Assembly (NCBI GenBank): GCA_029260735.1
Contig: JAJDCR010000142.1
Span: 23,202 to 87,201, forward strand
Length of the DNA: 64,000 nt
From: Planctomycetota bacterium
Lineage (GTDB): Bacteria > Planctomycetota > Uabimicrobiia > Uabimicrobiales > Uabimicrobiaceae
Reading direction: 5' to 3'
The notes below the pieces were generated by a model. The model was not told the DNA's origin. It searched no databases and saw nothing but the letters and a program-made list of their open reading frames with translations. Positions 29,352-38,646 of this stretch are shown here, piece by piece; the stretch's first letter is position 1; each line of letters opens with the position of its first letter. The position numbers and the translations under genes are program-made.

Positions 29352-29644
29352 ATAAATATCCTTGTATTCTTTAAACACGCACCTTTATTATGAAACAACT
29401 AAAATGCATTGTTCTCATTATTTCTCACAAGAAAGAAACTTTTCTGACTTTCTTTCTATGTTTCTGGAAATGCATAAGTGAGATACCAAATACTTTTGAT
29501 ACCCCACTTAAAATACAAAGTGAGAAAAACTTTTAGTTTCCCCCTTTTCATCTTGTATTTTATACGTCTACCAGTAGACTTGTTAAAAACTATCAAAATT
29601 ACCCACAAAGTACAATAACAAAGATCTTTTGGAGTTAACAACTA
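29352..29644. other. divergent intergenic region
   Basis: About 290 bases separate the start of the - strand hemC operon from the + strand GT2 gene. The sequence is AT-rich and must hold both promoters, but I see no convincing -35/-10 pair on either strand, no RNA gene and no coding signal; the 61-codon - strand frame here has no ribosome-binding site. A ggag 9-10 nt before the GTG at 29645 supports that start. Confidence 0.5.
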
Positions 29645-31162
29645 GTGCTTGAATATTTTTTATCCTACTTAGTTATTAGTATTTACCTTCTTGCTAGTAT
29701 TGGCATGATGTTTTATGGACTCCATTGCTACGTTATGATTTTCCTTTTTCTAAAACGCCAAAAAAAACAGCGCTACAAAATAACTGAACAAGTTTCTCGA
29801 TTTGAACAAGAACGCCTCCTGGAAGACTATCCCTTCGTAACCATTCAACTGCCCATATATAACGAAGCAGAAGTGGTTTCTCGCTTAATCGAAAGTGCCT
29901 GTTTAGTCGATTACCCCAAAAATCGCTACGACATTCAAATCTTAGACGATAGCACCGATGAAACCCGAGGGATGGTTGACCAAGCCATAGAAAAAGCTCG
30001 GCAAGAATCAGTCACGATAGAAGTACTCCGGCGAAAGCATCGGAAAGAATACAAAGCAGGTGCTTTGGCAGCAGGAATAGAGCATTGTAAAGGTGAATAC
30101 ATTGCTATTTTTGATGCAGACTTTGTTGTTCCTGTCAACTTTCTCAAGAGAACGGTGGCTCTCATTGAAGACGATGACAAACTCGCCTGTGTCCAAGGAC
30201 GTTGGGGGCATGTCAACCGCAAAGAAAATTGGCTCACCTGTGCGCAAAGCATCGGAATAGACGGACATTTCACGGCAGAGCAAGGAGCTCGTAGTTACAG
30301 TGGACTTTGCATGAACTTCAACGGAACGGCGGGACTCTGGAGAAAAACTGCGATTATAGAAGCAGGAGGATGGCAAGGAGATACCCTAACGGAAGACTTG
30401 GATCTTTCTTACCGAGCGCAAATGAAAGGGTACCGAATTAGCTACGACTATGATTTAGAATGCATCGCAGAAATTCCCAACAATGTTATTGCTCTAAAGA
30501 ACCAACAAAAAAGATGGGCCAAAGGCTCTATCGAAACCTCCAAAAAACTCTTTGCCGATATTTTACGCTGCCCCCTCTTTTCCATTAAACAAAAGGTAGA
30601 AGCTTTCTTTCACCTAACCCATTACAGCGTAGCTATTTTTATGCTCACAGTCTGCCTTCTGACCCTACCTATGTTATGGAGTGTGCAGATTCTCAATGTA
30701 GGTTGGGTTCCTTGGTTTATTTGGCACATTATTATGCTGAGTGCCTTTGCCCCCTGTATTATGTACACAGGCAGCGGCATTGTCCTCAAACGCGGGTTCG
30801 TTTCTTTTATCCATTTTCCCTACACTCTAGTGGTCGGAACAGGACTTTGTTTAAACAATGCCATCGGTGTAACGGAAGCCCTTCTGGGGAAAAAAAGTGG
30901 CTTTGTCCGAACTCCTAAAAGTGGCAGCACTAGTACAGACAAAAAACAAGGACGCTACCGAGCAGATAGTAATTTTTTTATTGGAGTTATCGAGCTTATT
31001 CTGGGAATCTACTGCTTTATCAGCTTTGCCATTTACCTCCAAACCTATGCCTTTGTTTTTTGGTCGTCTTACCGCTACCTTTTAGGTATTTTTGTTGCCT
31101 TCTATGCTATTGGACTAACGAGCTTTGGTACCCTAACTCTCAAAAGTCGTTTCGGCCTTTAG
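29645..31162 (+). CDS. cellulose-synthase-like processive GT2 glycosyltransferase
   Basis: The 505-residue membrane enzyme has two N-terminal helices (about 5-35), a cytoplasmic GT-A domain and about four C-terminal helices. The diagnostic GT2 set is complete: LDDSTDET (first Asp), FDADFV (DxD), TEDLDLSYR (TED catalytic base) and QQKRWAKGS (QxxRW acceptor/product site). These residues define processive beta-glycan synthases such as CESA/CslA (mannan/glucomannan) types. No PilZ domain is present and no BcsB-like partner lies nearby. The next gene, a GT-C enzyme, may act on the same surface glycan. GTG start. Confidence 0.92.
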   Translation: MLEYFLSYLVISIYLLASIGMMFYGLHCYVMIFLFLKRQKKQRYKITEQVSRFEQERLLEDYPFVTIQLPIYNEAEVVSRLIESACLVDYPKNRYDIQILDDSTDETRGMVDQAIEKARQESVTIEVLRRKHRKEYKAGALAAGIEHCKGEYIAIFDADFVVPVNFLKRTVALIEDDDKLACVQGRWGHVNRKENWLTCAQSIGIDGHFTAEQGARSYSGLCMNFNGTAGLWRKTAIIEAGGWQGDTLTEDLDLSYRAQMKGYRISYDYDLECIAEIPNNVIALKNQQKRWAKGSIETSKKLFADILRCPLFSIKQKVEAFFHLTHYSVAIFMLTVCLLTLPMLWSVQILNVGWVPWFIWHIIMLSAFAPCIMYTGSGIVLKRGFVSFIHFPYTLVVGTGLCLNNAIGVTEALLGKKSGFVRTPKSGSTSTDKKQGRYRADSNFFIGVIELILGIYCFISFAIYLQTYAFVFWSSYRYLLGIFVAFYAIGLTSFGTLTLKSRFGL

Positions 31163-31173
31163 GACGACCATGT

Positions 31174-31196
31174 TGTAGCCTGGGCTTTAGCCCTTA
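31174..31196. repeat. REP-like palindrome
   Basis: Just after the GT2 stop, the sequence tgtagcctgggctttagccc holds a GGGCT/AGCCC palindrome preceded by GTAGCC. This resembles interspersed GTAGCC-type REP elements seen between genes in many bacteria. Only one copy is in the window, so the family assignment is tentative; it may also end GT2 transcription, as a TTACTTTT tract follows. Confidence 0.35.
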
Positions 31197-31246
31197 CTTT
31201 TATACACAAGTTTAACTTCTTGATATAATTACGTCAGGTTATATCA

Positions 31247-32548
31247 ATGACTTTTTCCAGGTTGATCATGAGAAACTCCACCAAAAATTCCTTTCTCCTC
31301 TCATTTTTTTTCTTCGCTAGCCTCCTTCCCCTTATCTTATCAGGAGGTGTCTGGCACCAACCAAAAATCTCTTTTTTGGCTTACGCCACAGGATTAATTT
31401 CTCTCTATGTTTTAGCGCTGAAAAAGGAATCCCCCCTTCCCTCCTTATCTCAAATTCTCCTTATAGCCTTTGTTCTTCGCTTAGCTTTTTGCACCTATCC
31501 CATTTCCGACGATGTCAACCGCTATGCTTGGGAAGGCATGATGGCCGCAAAAGGAATGAACCCCTACGTAGAAGCTCCGGCAGAATACGCTTCTCAATTC
31601 TCCCATGATCCTATTTTTCAGGGAATCAATCATAAAGAAGTCAGTACGATCTATCCTCCTGTCGCTATGTTAATTTTCTCGGCGATTTCTTGGATCTTTT
31701 ATTCCTTAGAAAGTTTTCGTCTCTTTTTTCTTCTCTGCGATATGGGAATTATATTTCTTTTGTCTCGTCTCCTTGCTTTTCGAAAACTTCCTCCCCAATG
31801 GGTTATTCTTTATGCCTGGAATCCCTTAATCCTTCTTTATGGAGTGGGAGAAGCACATATCGACATTCTGCACCTCTTCTTTGTGGCTCTTTGCCTACTA
31901 AGATACGAAGAAAAAAAAGAAGCCCAAGCTTTTTTCTGGCTAGGCTCCGCTGTTATGACAAAATACCTCTCCATCATACTTCTCCCCTACCTCTTTTTTT
32001 CCTCCCACAAAAAAAACGCCCTTTTCTTTTTTCTCCCTTTTTTCTCTGCATTCCTCTACTTCGAACCAGCAATGCTCCAAGGGCTCAATAAATTCTCCGG
32101 CGAAATGTCCTACAACGACTTCTTTGCCCGAGCTTGGCGCAACCTTCTCGGGCAAGGCACCGAATATAGATTGGCTATGCTAACCTTTTGCGCCCTAGGA
32201 CTAATCGCTATTCTGTATAAATTTCATCAGCAAAGGATGACAGGCATGGCTCTTTCTTGGAGATGGCTTATTCTCTGTCTCCCCACCATTCACCCTTGGT
32301 ACCTCATCCCCATTATCTTTTTCTTAGCACTATCCCCAAGTCTTCCTTGGATGGTTTTTAGCATAACGATCGGATTTAGTTTCTGGAATCTCCACGCCTT
32401 TGCTCAGACAGGGATTTGGCAAGAGTTAGATTGGGTCTGGTGGGCCGTTTATCTTCCTTTTTTGCTTGCCTATTTGGGGATGGGGGCGAGAAGGTGCTTT
32501 GCCAAAAATCCTAAACTAATCAATTCCATTCAAGAAAAAATCTGGTAG
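31247..32548 (+). CDS. polytopic GT-C glycosyltransferase (GT87/MptB-like)
   Basis: The 433 residues form about 10-12 membrane helices. The first extracytoplasmic loop has PISDDVNRYAWEGMMAAKGM, with the acidic DD expected at the active site of polyprenyl-phosphate-sugar-dependent GT-C enzymes. NPYVEAP and later IHPWYLIPI are also familiar from GT87/MptB-type mannosyltransferases. It would transfer a sugar from a lipid-linked donor at the outer face of the inner membrane. An ATG seven codons downstream (31268) is an alternative start. It may work with the upstream GT2 on an envelope glycan (inference). Confidence 0.82.
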   Translation: MTFSRLIMRNSTKNSFLLSFFFFASLLPLILSGGVWHQPKISFLAYATGLISLYVLALKKESPLPSLSQILLIAFVLRLAFCTYPISDDVNRYAWEGMMAAKGMNPYVEAPAEYASQFSHDPIFQGINHKEVSTIYPPVAMLIFSAISWIFYSLESFRLFFLLCDMGIIFLLSRLLAFRKLPPQWVILYAWNPLILLYGVGEAHIDILHLFFVALCLLRYEEKKEAQAFFWLGSAVMTKYLSIILLPYLFFSSHKKNALFFFLPFFSAFLYFEPAMLQGLNKFSGEMSYNDFFARAWRNLLGQGTEYRLAMLTFCALGLIAILYKFHQQRMTGMALSWRWLILCLPTIHPWYLIPIIFFLALSPSLPWMVFSITIGFSFWNLHAFAQTGIWQELDWVWWAVYLPFLLAYLGMGARRCFAKNPKLINSIQEKIW

Positions 32549-32582
32549 AATCAATTGCTGCGTAAAAAATTGAGATAGCTTT

Positions 32583-32608
32583 ACAAATTTATTAGAAATT
32601 TGTTTTTA
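32583..32608 (+). terminator. AT-rich hairpin after the GT-C gene
   Basis: A perfect 8-bp inverted repeat (ACAAATTT / AAATTTGT, loop ATTAG) is followed by TTTTAAT. It stands 35 nt after the stop, in the right place for an intrinsic terminator, though the stem has little GC. Confidence 0.45.
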
Positions 32609-32685
32609 ATAGGTACACTCTCGGGACACACCCTAATATAATGAACCGATACGATGTTAGAGTGAATGGATAAATAAGGTAGGAA

Positions 32686-33141
32686 ATGAAAAATAATGAT
32701 GGGTATTTAAAAGAAACTGTTGGGCCAGGAGTGTTTACTCAATGGCAAGAAGTAGATGTCGAGATATATGCCTTTACTGATTTGGGGATAAAAGTAATTG
32801 TCAATGACGAATATACAGGATTGGTTTATAGAAATCACATTTATGACAAATACCAAGAAGGGGAAAGACTCAAAGCATATATAAAGTGTGTTAGGGAAGA
32901 TGGGAAAATAGATATTTCCTTGCAACCGAATCAAGGCACGCATGTTTTTTTAACTACTGAAAAAATCCTGGAACATCTTAAAGCAGCTGGTGGAAAGTCT
33001 AGATTTAACGATAAAAGCTCCCCTGAAGATATAAGAGATGAATTTCAAATAAGTAAAAAAGTGTTTAAGCAAGCAATCGGTTGTCTGTATAGAGAATTAA
33101 GAATAAAGATTACAGACAAAGGGATAGAACTTGTTAAATAA
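32686..33141 (+). CDS. short CvfB-like RNA-binding protein (S1 domain plus winged helix)
   Basis: The 151-residue protein has an S1-type beta-barrel (about 20-85, with DLGIKVIVNDEYTGLVYRN and GKIDISLQPN) followed by a winged helix (about 90-150: FLTTEKILEHLKAAGG, SPEDIRDEFQISKKVFKQAI). This order matches the C-terminal half of CvfB/YitL, which is normally about 280 residues, so this is a shortened version lacking the first S1 repeats. The start is well set by aggtaggaa 2-3 nt before the ATG region. It is monocistronic and ends in a terminator. Likely an RNA-binding regulator (inference from family). Confidence 0.82.
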   Translation: MKNNDGYLKETVGPGVFTQWQEVDVEIYAFTDLGIKVIVNDEYTGLVYRNHIYDKYQEGERLKAYIKCVREDGKIDISLQPNQGTHVFLTTEKILEHLKAAGGKSRFNDKSSPEDIRDEFQISKKVFKQAIGCLYRELRIKITDKGIELVK

Positions 33142-33217
33142 CGGTTGCTATTTTCTAGTGCATTTTTGAGTACTTTTTTCAGATATCAGTCTGGCATCAA
33201 ATAAACTACAAACAAAA

Positions 33218-33252
33218 AAAATCCCGCAAGGTACAAGACCCTACGGGATTTT
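33218..33252. terminator. bidirectional intrinsic terminator
   Basis: AAAATCCCG and CGGGATTTT form a 9-bp stem that continues with AAGG/CCCT-type pairing around a short ACAAG loop. Runs of A before and T after suit both strands. It lies between the convergent CvfB-like and beta-barrel genes. Confidence 0.85.
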
Positions 33253-33279
33253 CATTAAATCAAAACTAAGCTTTGATAT

Positions 33280-34314
33280 CTAGTTAGCTTCGTAGATATT
33301 ATTCAGCTCATCGAAGAAACTACTGTAAACTGTGAAACCCATATTGAAGAAGAAACTAGCTCCATCAACATCAGAATCCAGTTGGTCGTTATCATCGAAG
33401 TTGATGTCTCCATCAACAGTTCCTCCTCCAGTAATGCGGAAAGCAATACCAGGAACAAACTCATACTCTATTCCCAAGCCAATGCGAGCGAATCGAGTTT
33501 GAAACTCATCTTGGTCTCTTTCGGCTCCATTACGGAAACGGAATCGATATTGATTAAAATCAAGATCGTAGAAAGCCAAAATTTCCATCTTTTCGCTGAG
33601 ACGATAAGACATCTTTGCCATAAAAGGTGCAGCAATAACTACTTCAAAGTTAGGATCTGGTTTCCATACTAAACCTCCAATAGGCACAGGAGCATAGTCA
33701 CCAAAATCATCATCGGCTCTGATTCCTGCAAACAGGAAAAGACCAGGGATAACAACGTATCCCACTTTTAGCTGCAAACCAGGTAACTCGATATCGCGGT
33801 GGTCAAAACCTCCTCGAAAATCACTCCCCAGACGAGCAGCAACACCTAGTTGAACCAAAAGACGATCATTGTTGGTAAAAGATATTTCCAAAGGAATTTC
33901 GATATCCTGGAAAGATCGATTATCATCATCGACTACAGCAGGATCAAAACCAATATCGCTATCAATCTGGTTGATTTCGTGTCGATAGCCTAACCCTACA
34001 GATAAATTTTCATTTATCTCAAAGTCGTACATCATTTCAAAACGAAATTCCATGTAATCGATGTCTTGGTTATTGAAATCTTGTAGATCATTTCTTGTTT
34101 GGTAAAACCAATCAAAGTTGATAAATGTTTTAGGAAGCAGTACGTCTAGAGAAGCATCTCCAGACTCTAATGCTTCGTACTTGTAAGATTTAGTCGTAGT
34201 CGTAGTTGTGGTAGAAGTTTCCTCAACATCTGTCGCTTCGTCATCCTCTTCAGCGCTGACAAAACAAACGCTTACGATTAGCAACCCGATGATCAGATAG
34301 ATTATCTTCTTCAT
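33280..34314 (-). CDS. outer-membrane beta-barrel protein
   Basis: The 344-residue protein starts with a signal peptide (KKIIYLIIGLLIVSVCFVSA). A short acidic segment and a run of seven Thr (about residues 35-41) follow. The rest alternates polar and hydrophobic residues in strand-like blocks (FRFEMMYDFEINENLSVGLG, DRLLVQLGVAARLG, FEVVIAAPFMAKMSYRL) typical of a transmembrane barrel of about 12-14 strands. I cannot assign a named porin family. A gaggag ribosome-binding site precedes the ATG. It has its own promoter region with a long inverted repeat. Confidence 0.8.
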   Translation of the reverse strand: MKKIIYLIIGLLIVSVCFVSAEEDDEATDVEETSTTTTTTTKSYKYEALESGDASLDVLLPKTFINFDWFYQTRNDLQDFNNQDIDYMEFRFEMMYDFEINENLSVGLGYRHEINQIDSDIGFDPAVVDDDNRSFQDIEIPLEISFTNNDRLLVQLGVAARLGSDFRGGFDHRDIELPGLQLKVGYVVIPGLFLFAGIRADDDFGDYAPVPIGGLVWKPDPNFEVVIAAPFMAKMSYRLSEKMEILAFYDLDFNQYRFRFRNGAERDQDEFQTRFARIGLGIEYEFVPGIAFRITGGGTVDGDINFDDNDQLDSDVDGASFFFNMGFTVYSSFFDELNNIYEAN

Positions 34315-34399
34315 TCAAATTCTCCTCATAGCAAGCTCAATACATTATTTTTTGTCCTAATTCTAAACACTTTGTGTGAAAATGAGAAGGAACACATAA

Positions 34400-34448
34400 A
34401 CAGAATAACGGAATAAGAAAGTTATTTTTTATTCTGTTATTCTGTCAA
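34400..34448 (-). promoter_or_regulatory. 17-bp inverted repeat abutting a TTGACA box upstream of the beta-barrel gene
   Basis: Arms at 34400-34416 and 34429-34445 pair over 17 bp with one G-T mismatch (acagaataac-GAATAA and its partner), around a 12-nt loop. On the - strand the right arm overlaps a perfect TTGACA box (34443-34448); about 17 nt further the best -10 (ATAACT) is poor. The repeat could be an operator, or a hairpin ending aldehyde-dehydrogenase transcription 130 nt earlier. Confidence 0.5.
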
Positions 34449-34577
34449 AATTCCAAGAACACTGGCACACAAAATATTGAGACAGGATTTTTTTTCTGAG
34501 AAGAAGAAGCGCCAAAGAAAGACTCCTAAATCTTTTTTAGCACTTCTCCTAGAAAAATACTTCTAGAGATGACTCGA

Positions 34578-36008
34578 TTAAGCTTTCAAGTTCATAACAA
34601 TCAGTTTTGGTCGTGTCATTTCTTCAATAGCATACTTTGGTCCACCGATACCTTGGCCGGCATTTTCACGTCCACCAAAAGGCATCCAATCGACTCGAAA
34701 AGCAGTGTGGTCGTTAATAATGAAAGCATTCGCATTCACTTTACGAGCTGCCTGGAAAGCAGTATCAATGCTCTGCGTAAAAATAGCTGCCTGGAAAGGA
34801 TTGCTACTATTGTTTACATTGTCAATTGCTTTACCTAGGTCACTGTAACCTGCTATACAAGCGATAGGGCCAAAGGTTTCATGAGCCATTACTTTCATGT
34901 CTTCGGTGGTATCTCGTAAAATCGTTACTTGATAGGATTGGTCAAAGACACATTCCCCTCCTGTAACTAAACGGGCACCTTGACTAACGGCTTCTTTTAC
35001 CCAAGCATCTACTCTCTGCTGGTCTCCTTTGGTGATCAACGGCCCTAAATCTGTGCTCGCGTCGCAAGGATCTCCTACCTTCAGTTCGCGTGCAGCTTGG
35101 AGAAAGAGCTCGGTAAATTCACCTAAGATAGCAGAGTGAACGTAAATTCTTTGTGTAGATATACATACCTGACCAGAGTGATAAAAAGCACCTCTTGTTA
35201 AAAGAGGAATTGCTCTTTCTAAGTCAGCATCTTCGTGAACGATAACGGCAGCATTTCCACCATGTTCCAAAGAAAACCTAGTACCAGGGTGAAGTTGGCT
35301 TCGGATATGCCATCCCACTTCTGAACTTCCAATGAAAGTCAAAAACTGAATGCGACCATCTTTTACGATTTGCTCTCCTTTAGCACCAGAGCAAGGAGTC
35401 ACAATCACACTTTCGGGAGGAAATCCTGCCTGGCGGAAAATTCGCATCAAGCGGATGGATGACAAAGGTGTTTGCGAAGCGGGCTTAATTATCACACAGC
35501 ATCCTGCTGCTAGAGCAGGAGCTACCTGATGAGCAATTAAATTCACAGGATGATTAAAAGCAGATAAAGCAGCGACTACACCAATCGGTTCTCGAATGCT
35601 AAAAGCAAGCCGATTTTCTGTCCCTTTGGCTAAATCCATAGGAAGCTGTTCTCCACAACAAGCTTTTGCCTCATCAGCAGAAGTCTTAATTGTTTCAACC
35701 GCTCGCAATACTTCTACTCTGGCATCTTTCAGGGGTTTTCCCCCTTCCAGGGCAATTCCCATAGCCAATTCTTCGACTTGTTCTTTGACAAGCTCAGCGG
35801 CCTTGTGAAGCCAATCTGCTCTTTGCCAAACAGGCACCTTAGAGAAAGTTTTTTTCTGAAAATTGTGAGCTGTCCGAAGCGCACATTCAATGGCTTCTTC
35901 ATTAGCTTGAGCTACTTCGGCAATGAGTTCTCCGTTAAAAGGAGAATTCAAAGCACGTAGCTCTCCTTCTGGACTATATCCAGGGATTTCAAGAGGGTAT
36001 ATGCTCAT
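34578..36008 (-). CDS. NAD(P)-dependent aldehyde dehydrogenase
   Basis: A 476-residue ALDH-superfamily enzyme that oxidises an aldehyde to an acid. The catalytic Cys282 lies in GQVCISTQR, the general base Glu248 in LEHGGNAA, the cofactor loop is FIGSSEVGWHI, and FNHP near residue 151 holds the oxyanion Asn. The substrate is not evident. Its start is 9 nt after the stop of an acetolactate-synthase-like gene, and such pairs recur in other genomes (from memory), which suggests a two-step use of pyruvate or a 2-oxo acid. Confidence 0.93.
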   Translation of the reverse strand: MSIYPLEIPGYSPEGELRALNSPFNGELIAEVAQANEEAIECALRTAHNFQKKTFSKVPVWQRADWLHKAAELVKEQVEELAMGIALEGGKPLKDARVEVLRAVETIKTSADEAKACCGEQLPMDLAKGTENRLAFSIREPIGVVAALSAFNHPVNLIAHQVAPALAAGCCVIIKPASQTPLSSIRLMRIFRQAGFPPESVIVTPCSGAKGEQIVKDGRIQFLTFIGSSEVGWHIRSQLHPGTRFSLEHGGNAAVIVHEDADLERAIPLLTRGAFYHSGQVCISTQRIYVHSAILGEFTELFLQAARELKVGDPCDASTDLGPLITKGDQQRVDAWVKEAVSQGARLVTGGECVFDQSYQVTILRDTTEDMKVMAHETFGPIACIAGYSDLGKAIDNVNNSSNPFQAAIFTQSIDTAFQAARKVNANAFIINDHTAFRVDWMPFGGRENAGQGIGGPKYAIEEMTRPKLIVMNLKA

Positions 36009-36017
36009 GTTTTTCTC

Positions 36018-37664
36018 CTACACGGTGCAAGCGATGTTACCAAGTCGAGTAGTTAGTTTTTGGTTTTCACCATAATCAATGTCTAAACTTATAATAGCAG
36101 GGCGACCACAACTAAAAGCTTCTTCAAGAGCTCCTTTTAGATCTCTTGAGTTGTGTACTTTTTTACCCCAACAACCAAAAGACTCCGCCAATTTAACAAA
36201 GTCAGGATTGGTAAAGTTTAGCTCAGAGTGCTCTCCAAAATGGTTTTGTTGCTTCCATTTAATGAGTCCATACTCTCGGTCTTCCCAAATCATTAAGACA
36301 AAGTTAGCTCCGATTCGAACAGCTGTTTCCATATCTTGGAAATTCATGAGCCCACCAGCATCACCGCAAATAGCGATAACTCTCTTGTCGGGGTTGAGCA
36401 TTTTAGCCGCAATTCCCCCAGGCAAAGCAAATCCCATGGAACAAAATCCGTTAGAGATTAGACAGGTGTTAGGTTGATCGCACTGGTAGTAGCGAGCGAT
36501 CCACATTTTGTGAGCTCCTACGTCAGAAAGAATAATATCTCCTTCGTCTAAGACTTCCCTAACATCCCAAAGGACTTTCTGTGGCTTAATAAGACCTTCT
36601 GTATCATCGTCTTTTTGAGCAGCAAAGTCATCTAGCATAGTTTGTCTTACATCAGCATAACTCTGAGGATCACGAACAGGAGAACGATTTTTGAAATGTT
36701 CATTAAGAGACCAAAGAGCTCCCGCAATATCAGAATGAATATCCAGCTTTACGCGGTAGTTTTCATCAATTTCAGCTGGTTCAAAGTCAATATTGATGAT
36801 GTCTTTACTATTTCCACGATTCCATAGACTAGGATGGTATTCGACCATGTCAAAACCAACGGCAATGACTAAGTCCGCTTTGTCCATTTCAAGAGAAATA
36901 TGATCTCGCGACTGTAAACCCATTGTAAATAAACAGTGTGGGCTAGTACGAGGAATAGCTCCCTTTGCCATAAAGGTGTTAATCACACCAATGCCTGTGT
37001 ATTTACAGAAAAGTTGAAGTTGTTGAGAAACGCGAGTTCTAACACAACCATTTCCCGCAAGAATAACAGGATGCTTAGCATTTTCAATCAACTCAATAGC
37101 TTCGCTTATACATTTGTAGTCAGGGGAAGGTCGGCGAGTTTTGACAGGTGCAATGGGCATAGAAGTAGCTTCCATCGCTGCTACATCCTCAGGAAGTTCT
37201 ATGTGACAAGCCCCCATTTTTTCGCGAGTAGCAAGCTTGAAAGCTTTCCGAACAATTTCAGGAATAGTGTCAGGACTTGTTACAGTAATGTTCCATTTGA
37301 CAACCGGAGAAAACATATGGACAACGTCCATAGCTTGATGTGATTCTTTGTGCATTCTCTTAAGATCAGCTTGTCCAGTTAAGACAATCAGCGGAGCGCG
37401 ATCCATATTGGCATCGGCAACACCAGTGATTAGGTTAGTTGCACCTGGGCCTAAAGTACCCAAACACACACCTGGACGACCTGTCAAACGTCCATAGATA
37501 TCAGCCATAAAAGCTGCACCTTGCTCATGACGACAGAGAATAAATTTAATTTTAGATTTTTTAAGAGAAATCATGAAGTCAGCATTTTCTTCTCCAGGAA
37601 GACCAAAAATGTACTCCACCCCTTCTTCTTCTAAACACTTAACAAATAAATCTGAAGCTTTCAT
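36018..37664 (-). CDS. acetolactate-synthase-like ThDP-dependent enzyme
   Basis: The 548 residues form the three-domain pyruvate-oxidase fold. GLPGEENADFM and CRHEQGAAFMAD (activating Glu) bind the ThDP pyrimidine, the central domain follows, and GDAGGLMNFQDMETAVR is the GDG/ThDP-Mg motif region near the C-terminus. It most resembles acetolactate synthase large subunits of the AlsS/IlvB group. No regulatory small subunit (IlvH) is adjacent, so a catabolic or specialised role with the downstream aldehyde dehydrogenase is more likely than branched-chain amino-acid synthesis (inference). Confidence 0.88.
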   Translation of the reverse strand: MKASDLFVKCLEEEGVEYIFGLPGEENADFMISLKKSKIKFILCRHEQGAAFMADIYGRLTGRPGVCLGTLGPGATNLITGVADANMDRAPLIVLTGQADLKRMHKESHQAMDVVHMFSPVVKWNITVTSPDTIPEIVRKAFKLATREKMGACHIELPEDVAAMEATSMPIAPVKTRRPSPDYKCISEAIELIENAKHPVILAGNGCVRTRVSQQLQLFCKYTGIGVINTFMAKGAIPRTSPHCLFTMGLQSRDHISLEMDKADLVIAVGFDMVEYHPSLWNRGNSKDIINIDFEPAEIDENYRVKLDIHSDIAGALWSLNEHFKNRSPVRDPQSYADVRQTMLDDFAAQKDDDTEGLIKPQKVLWDVREVLDEGDIILSDVGAHKMWIARYYQCDQPNTCLISNGFCSMGFALPGGIAAKMLNPDKRVIAICGDAGGLMNFQDMETAVRIGANFVLMIWEDREYGLIKWKQQNHFGEHSELNFTNPDFVKLAESFGCWGKKVHNSRDLKGALEEAFSCGRPAIISLDIDYGENQKLTTRLGNIACTV

Positions 37665-37904
37665 AATAACCGAACCTTTAAAGCGACGCCTTATTGGTTC
37701 TCAACTCCTTTCTCCGATACCTTTTAAAAAGATAGCAAAAGGACAATAATTCTACTACAACTCAAACACCATTTGGTTTCCTGAAAGAAAATTTAATGAT
37801 TATTTCTCTAGGAAATTTTAAGGAAGACAACCTTGTGACGCCCATTTTACTGAAAATTTATCTGACACTCAATGAAAAATTTGTCTAGCTTAAGATTTTT
37901 TCTT

Positions 37905-38402
37905 CTAATTCTTCAGTTTAGACTCAAGATCTTTAATCTTTTTTTCATATTCGCCCATTCTTTTTTTCATTTCCTCCATCAAATCATTGGGATTTGTATG
38001 GGGGACTTCCAAAGGAGAAGAGCCTTGTAAAAAAGGAAGAGCTGGATTCAAAAATTGTCCCCAAGAACTCCATTGTTGATTCATATTTTCTTTAAATTTA
38101 CTGAAGTATTCTAAGCTACTACCCAAATAAAAACGAAAAAATTCATGGAAGTGTTCTTCTCGTAAACGAATGAGTTGGTGTAAAAGAGATGGAGTAAAAA
38201 GACTTGGATTTTTTTTATCGTCATTCAAAATAATTTGAAGAAGGGTTTCTTGAGTGATATTTTTTTTTGTTTGGTTATCAATAATCTCTACTTGATGTCC
38301 TTCTCGAATGAGCTCTGCTAGTTGATCTAAGGTGATGTATTTTTTTTCTTTGGTGTGGTACAATCTACGATTGCTATATTTCTTGATAATTAAGGGTTCC
38401 AA
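37905..38402 (-). CDS. phaR: polyhydroxyalkanoate regulator PhaR
   Basis: I place the start at the TTG at 38402: AAGGAGG lies 8 nt upstream and the protein then begins EPLIIKKYSNRRLYHTKEKK, exactly where PhaR proteins start. The longer open frame to 38582 would add a spurious membrane segment and overlap the promoter. The 166-codon product has the PHB/PHA DNA-binding domain (about 3-65), a PHB-accumulation region (about 70-110) and a coiled-coil tail (KKRMGEYEKKIKDLESKL). PhaR binds PHA granules and represses phasin and synthase genes. It is divergent from the symporter/PHA synthase operon, its probable target. Confidence 0.92.
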   Translation of the reverse strand: MEPLIIKKYSNRRLYHTKEKKYITLDQLAELIREGHQVEIIDNQTKKNITQETLLQIILNDDKKNPSLFTPSLLHQLIRLREEHFHEFFRFYLGSSLEYFSKFKENMNQQWSSWGQFLNPALPFLQGSSPLEVPHTNPNDLMEEMKKRMGEYEKKIKDLESKLKN

Positions 38403-38454
38403 AATTTTTTTCCTCCTTGGGCCTGGAAAACGGATCAAGTACGCACCAAGGTTT

Positions 38455-38482
38455 ATTATATAGTATAATAGTGCTAGTGCAA
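38455..38482 (-). promoter_or_regulatory. sigma-70-type promoter for phaR
   Basis: On the - strand, TTGCAC (38482-38477) and a perfect TATAAT (38460-38455) are separated by 16 bp. The -10 lies about 50 nt upstream of the TTG start, inside what would otherwise be read as the N-terminus of a longer frame; this supports the shorter start. Confidence 0.75.
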
Positions 38483-38646
38483 AAAGAAATACAGATATTC
38501 TTTTTGCCTTTTGTGCCATTAATTGTTTGAGGAAAGAAAAAATCTTGACAGCTTTTGGGGAGTTTGATATTTTGCGGTGCAAAATATCATTTTTAAAAGA
38601 GAGTTAGAAAAAAACTACTATCTTTATCAAAACAAGGACACATTGT

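Noticed and set aside
38403..38582. Membrane-anchored form of PhaR
   Set aside because: The apparent helix comes from reading through the promoter; the TTG with AAGGAGG at 38402 is the better start.
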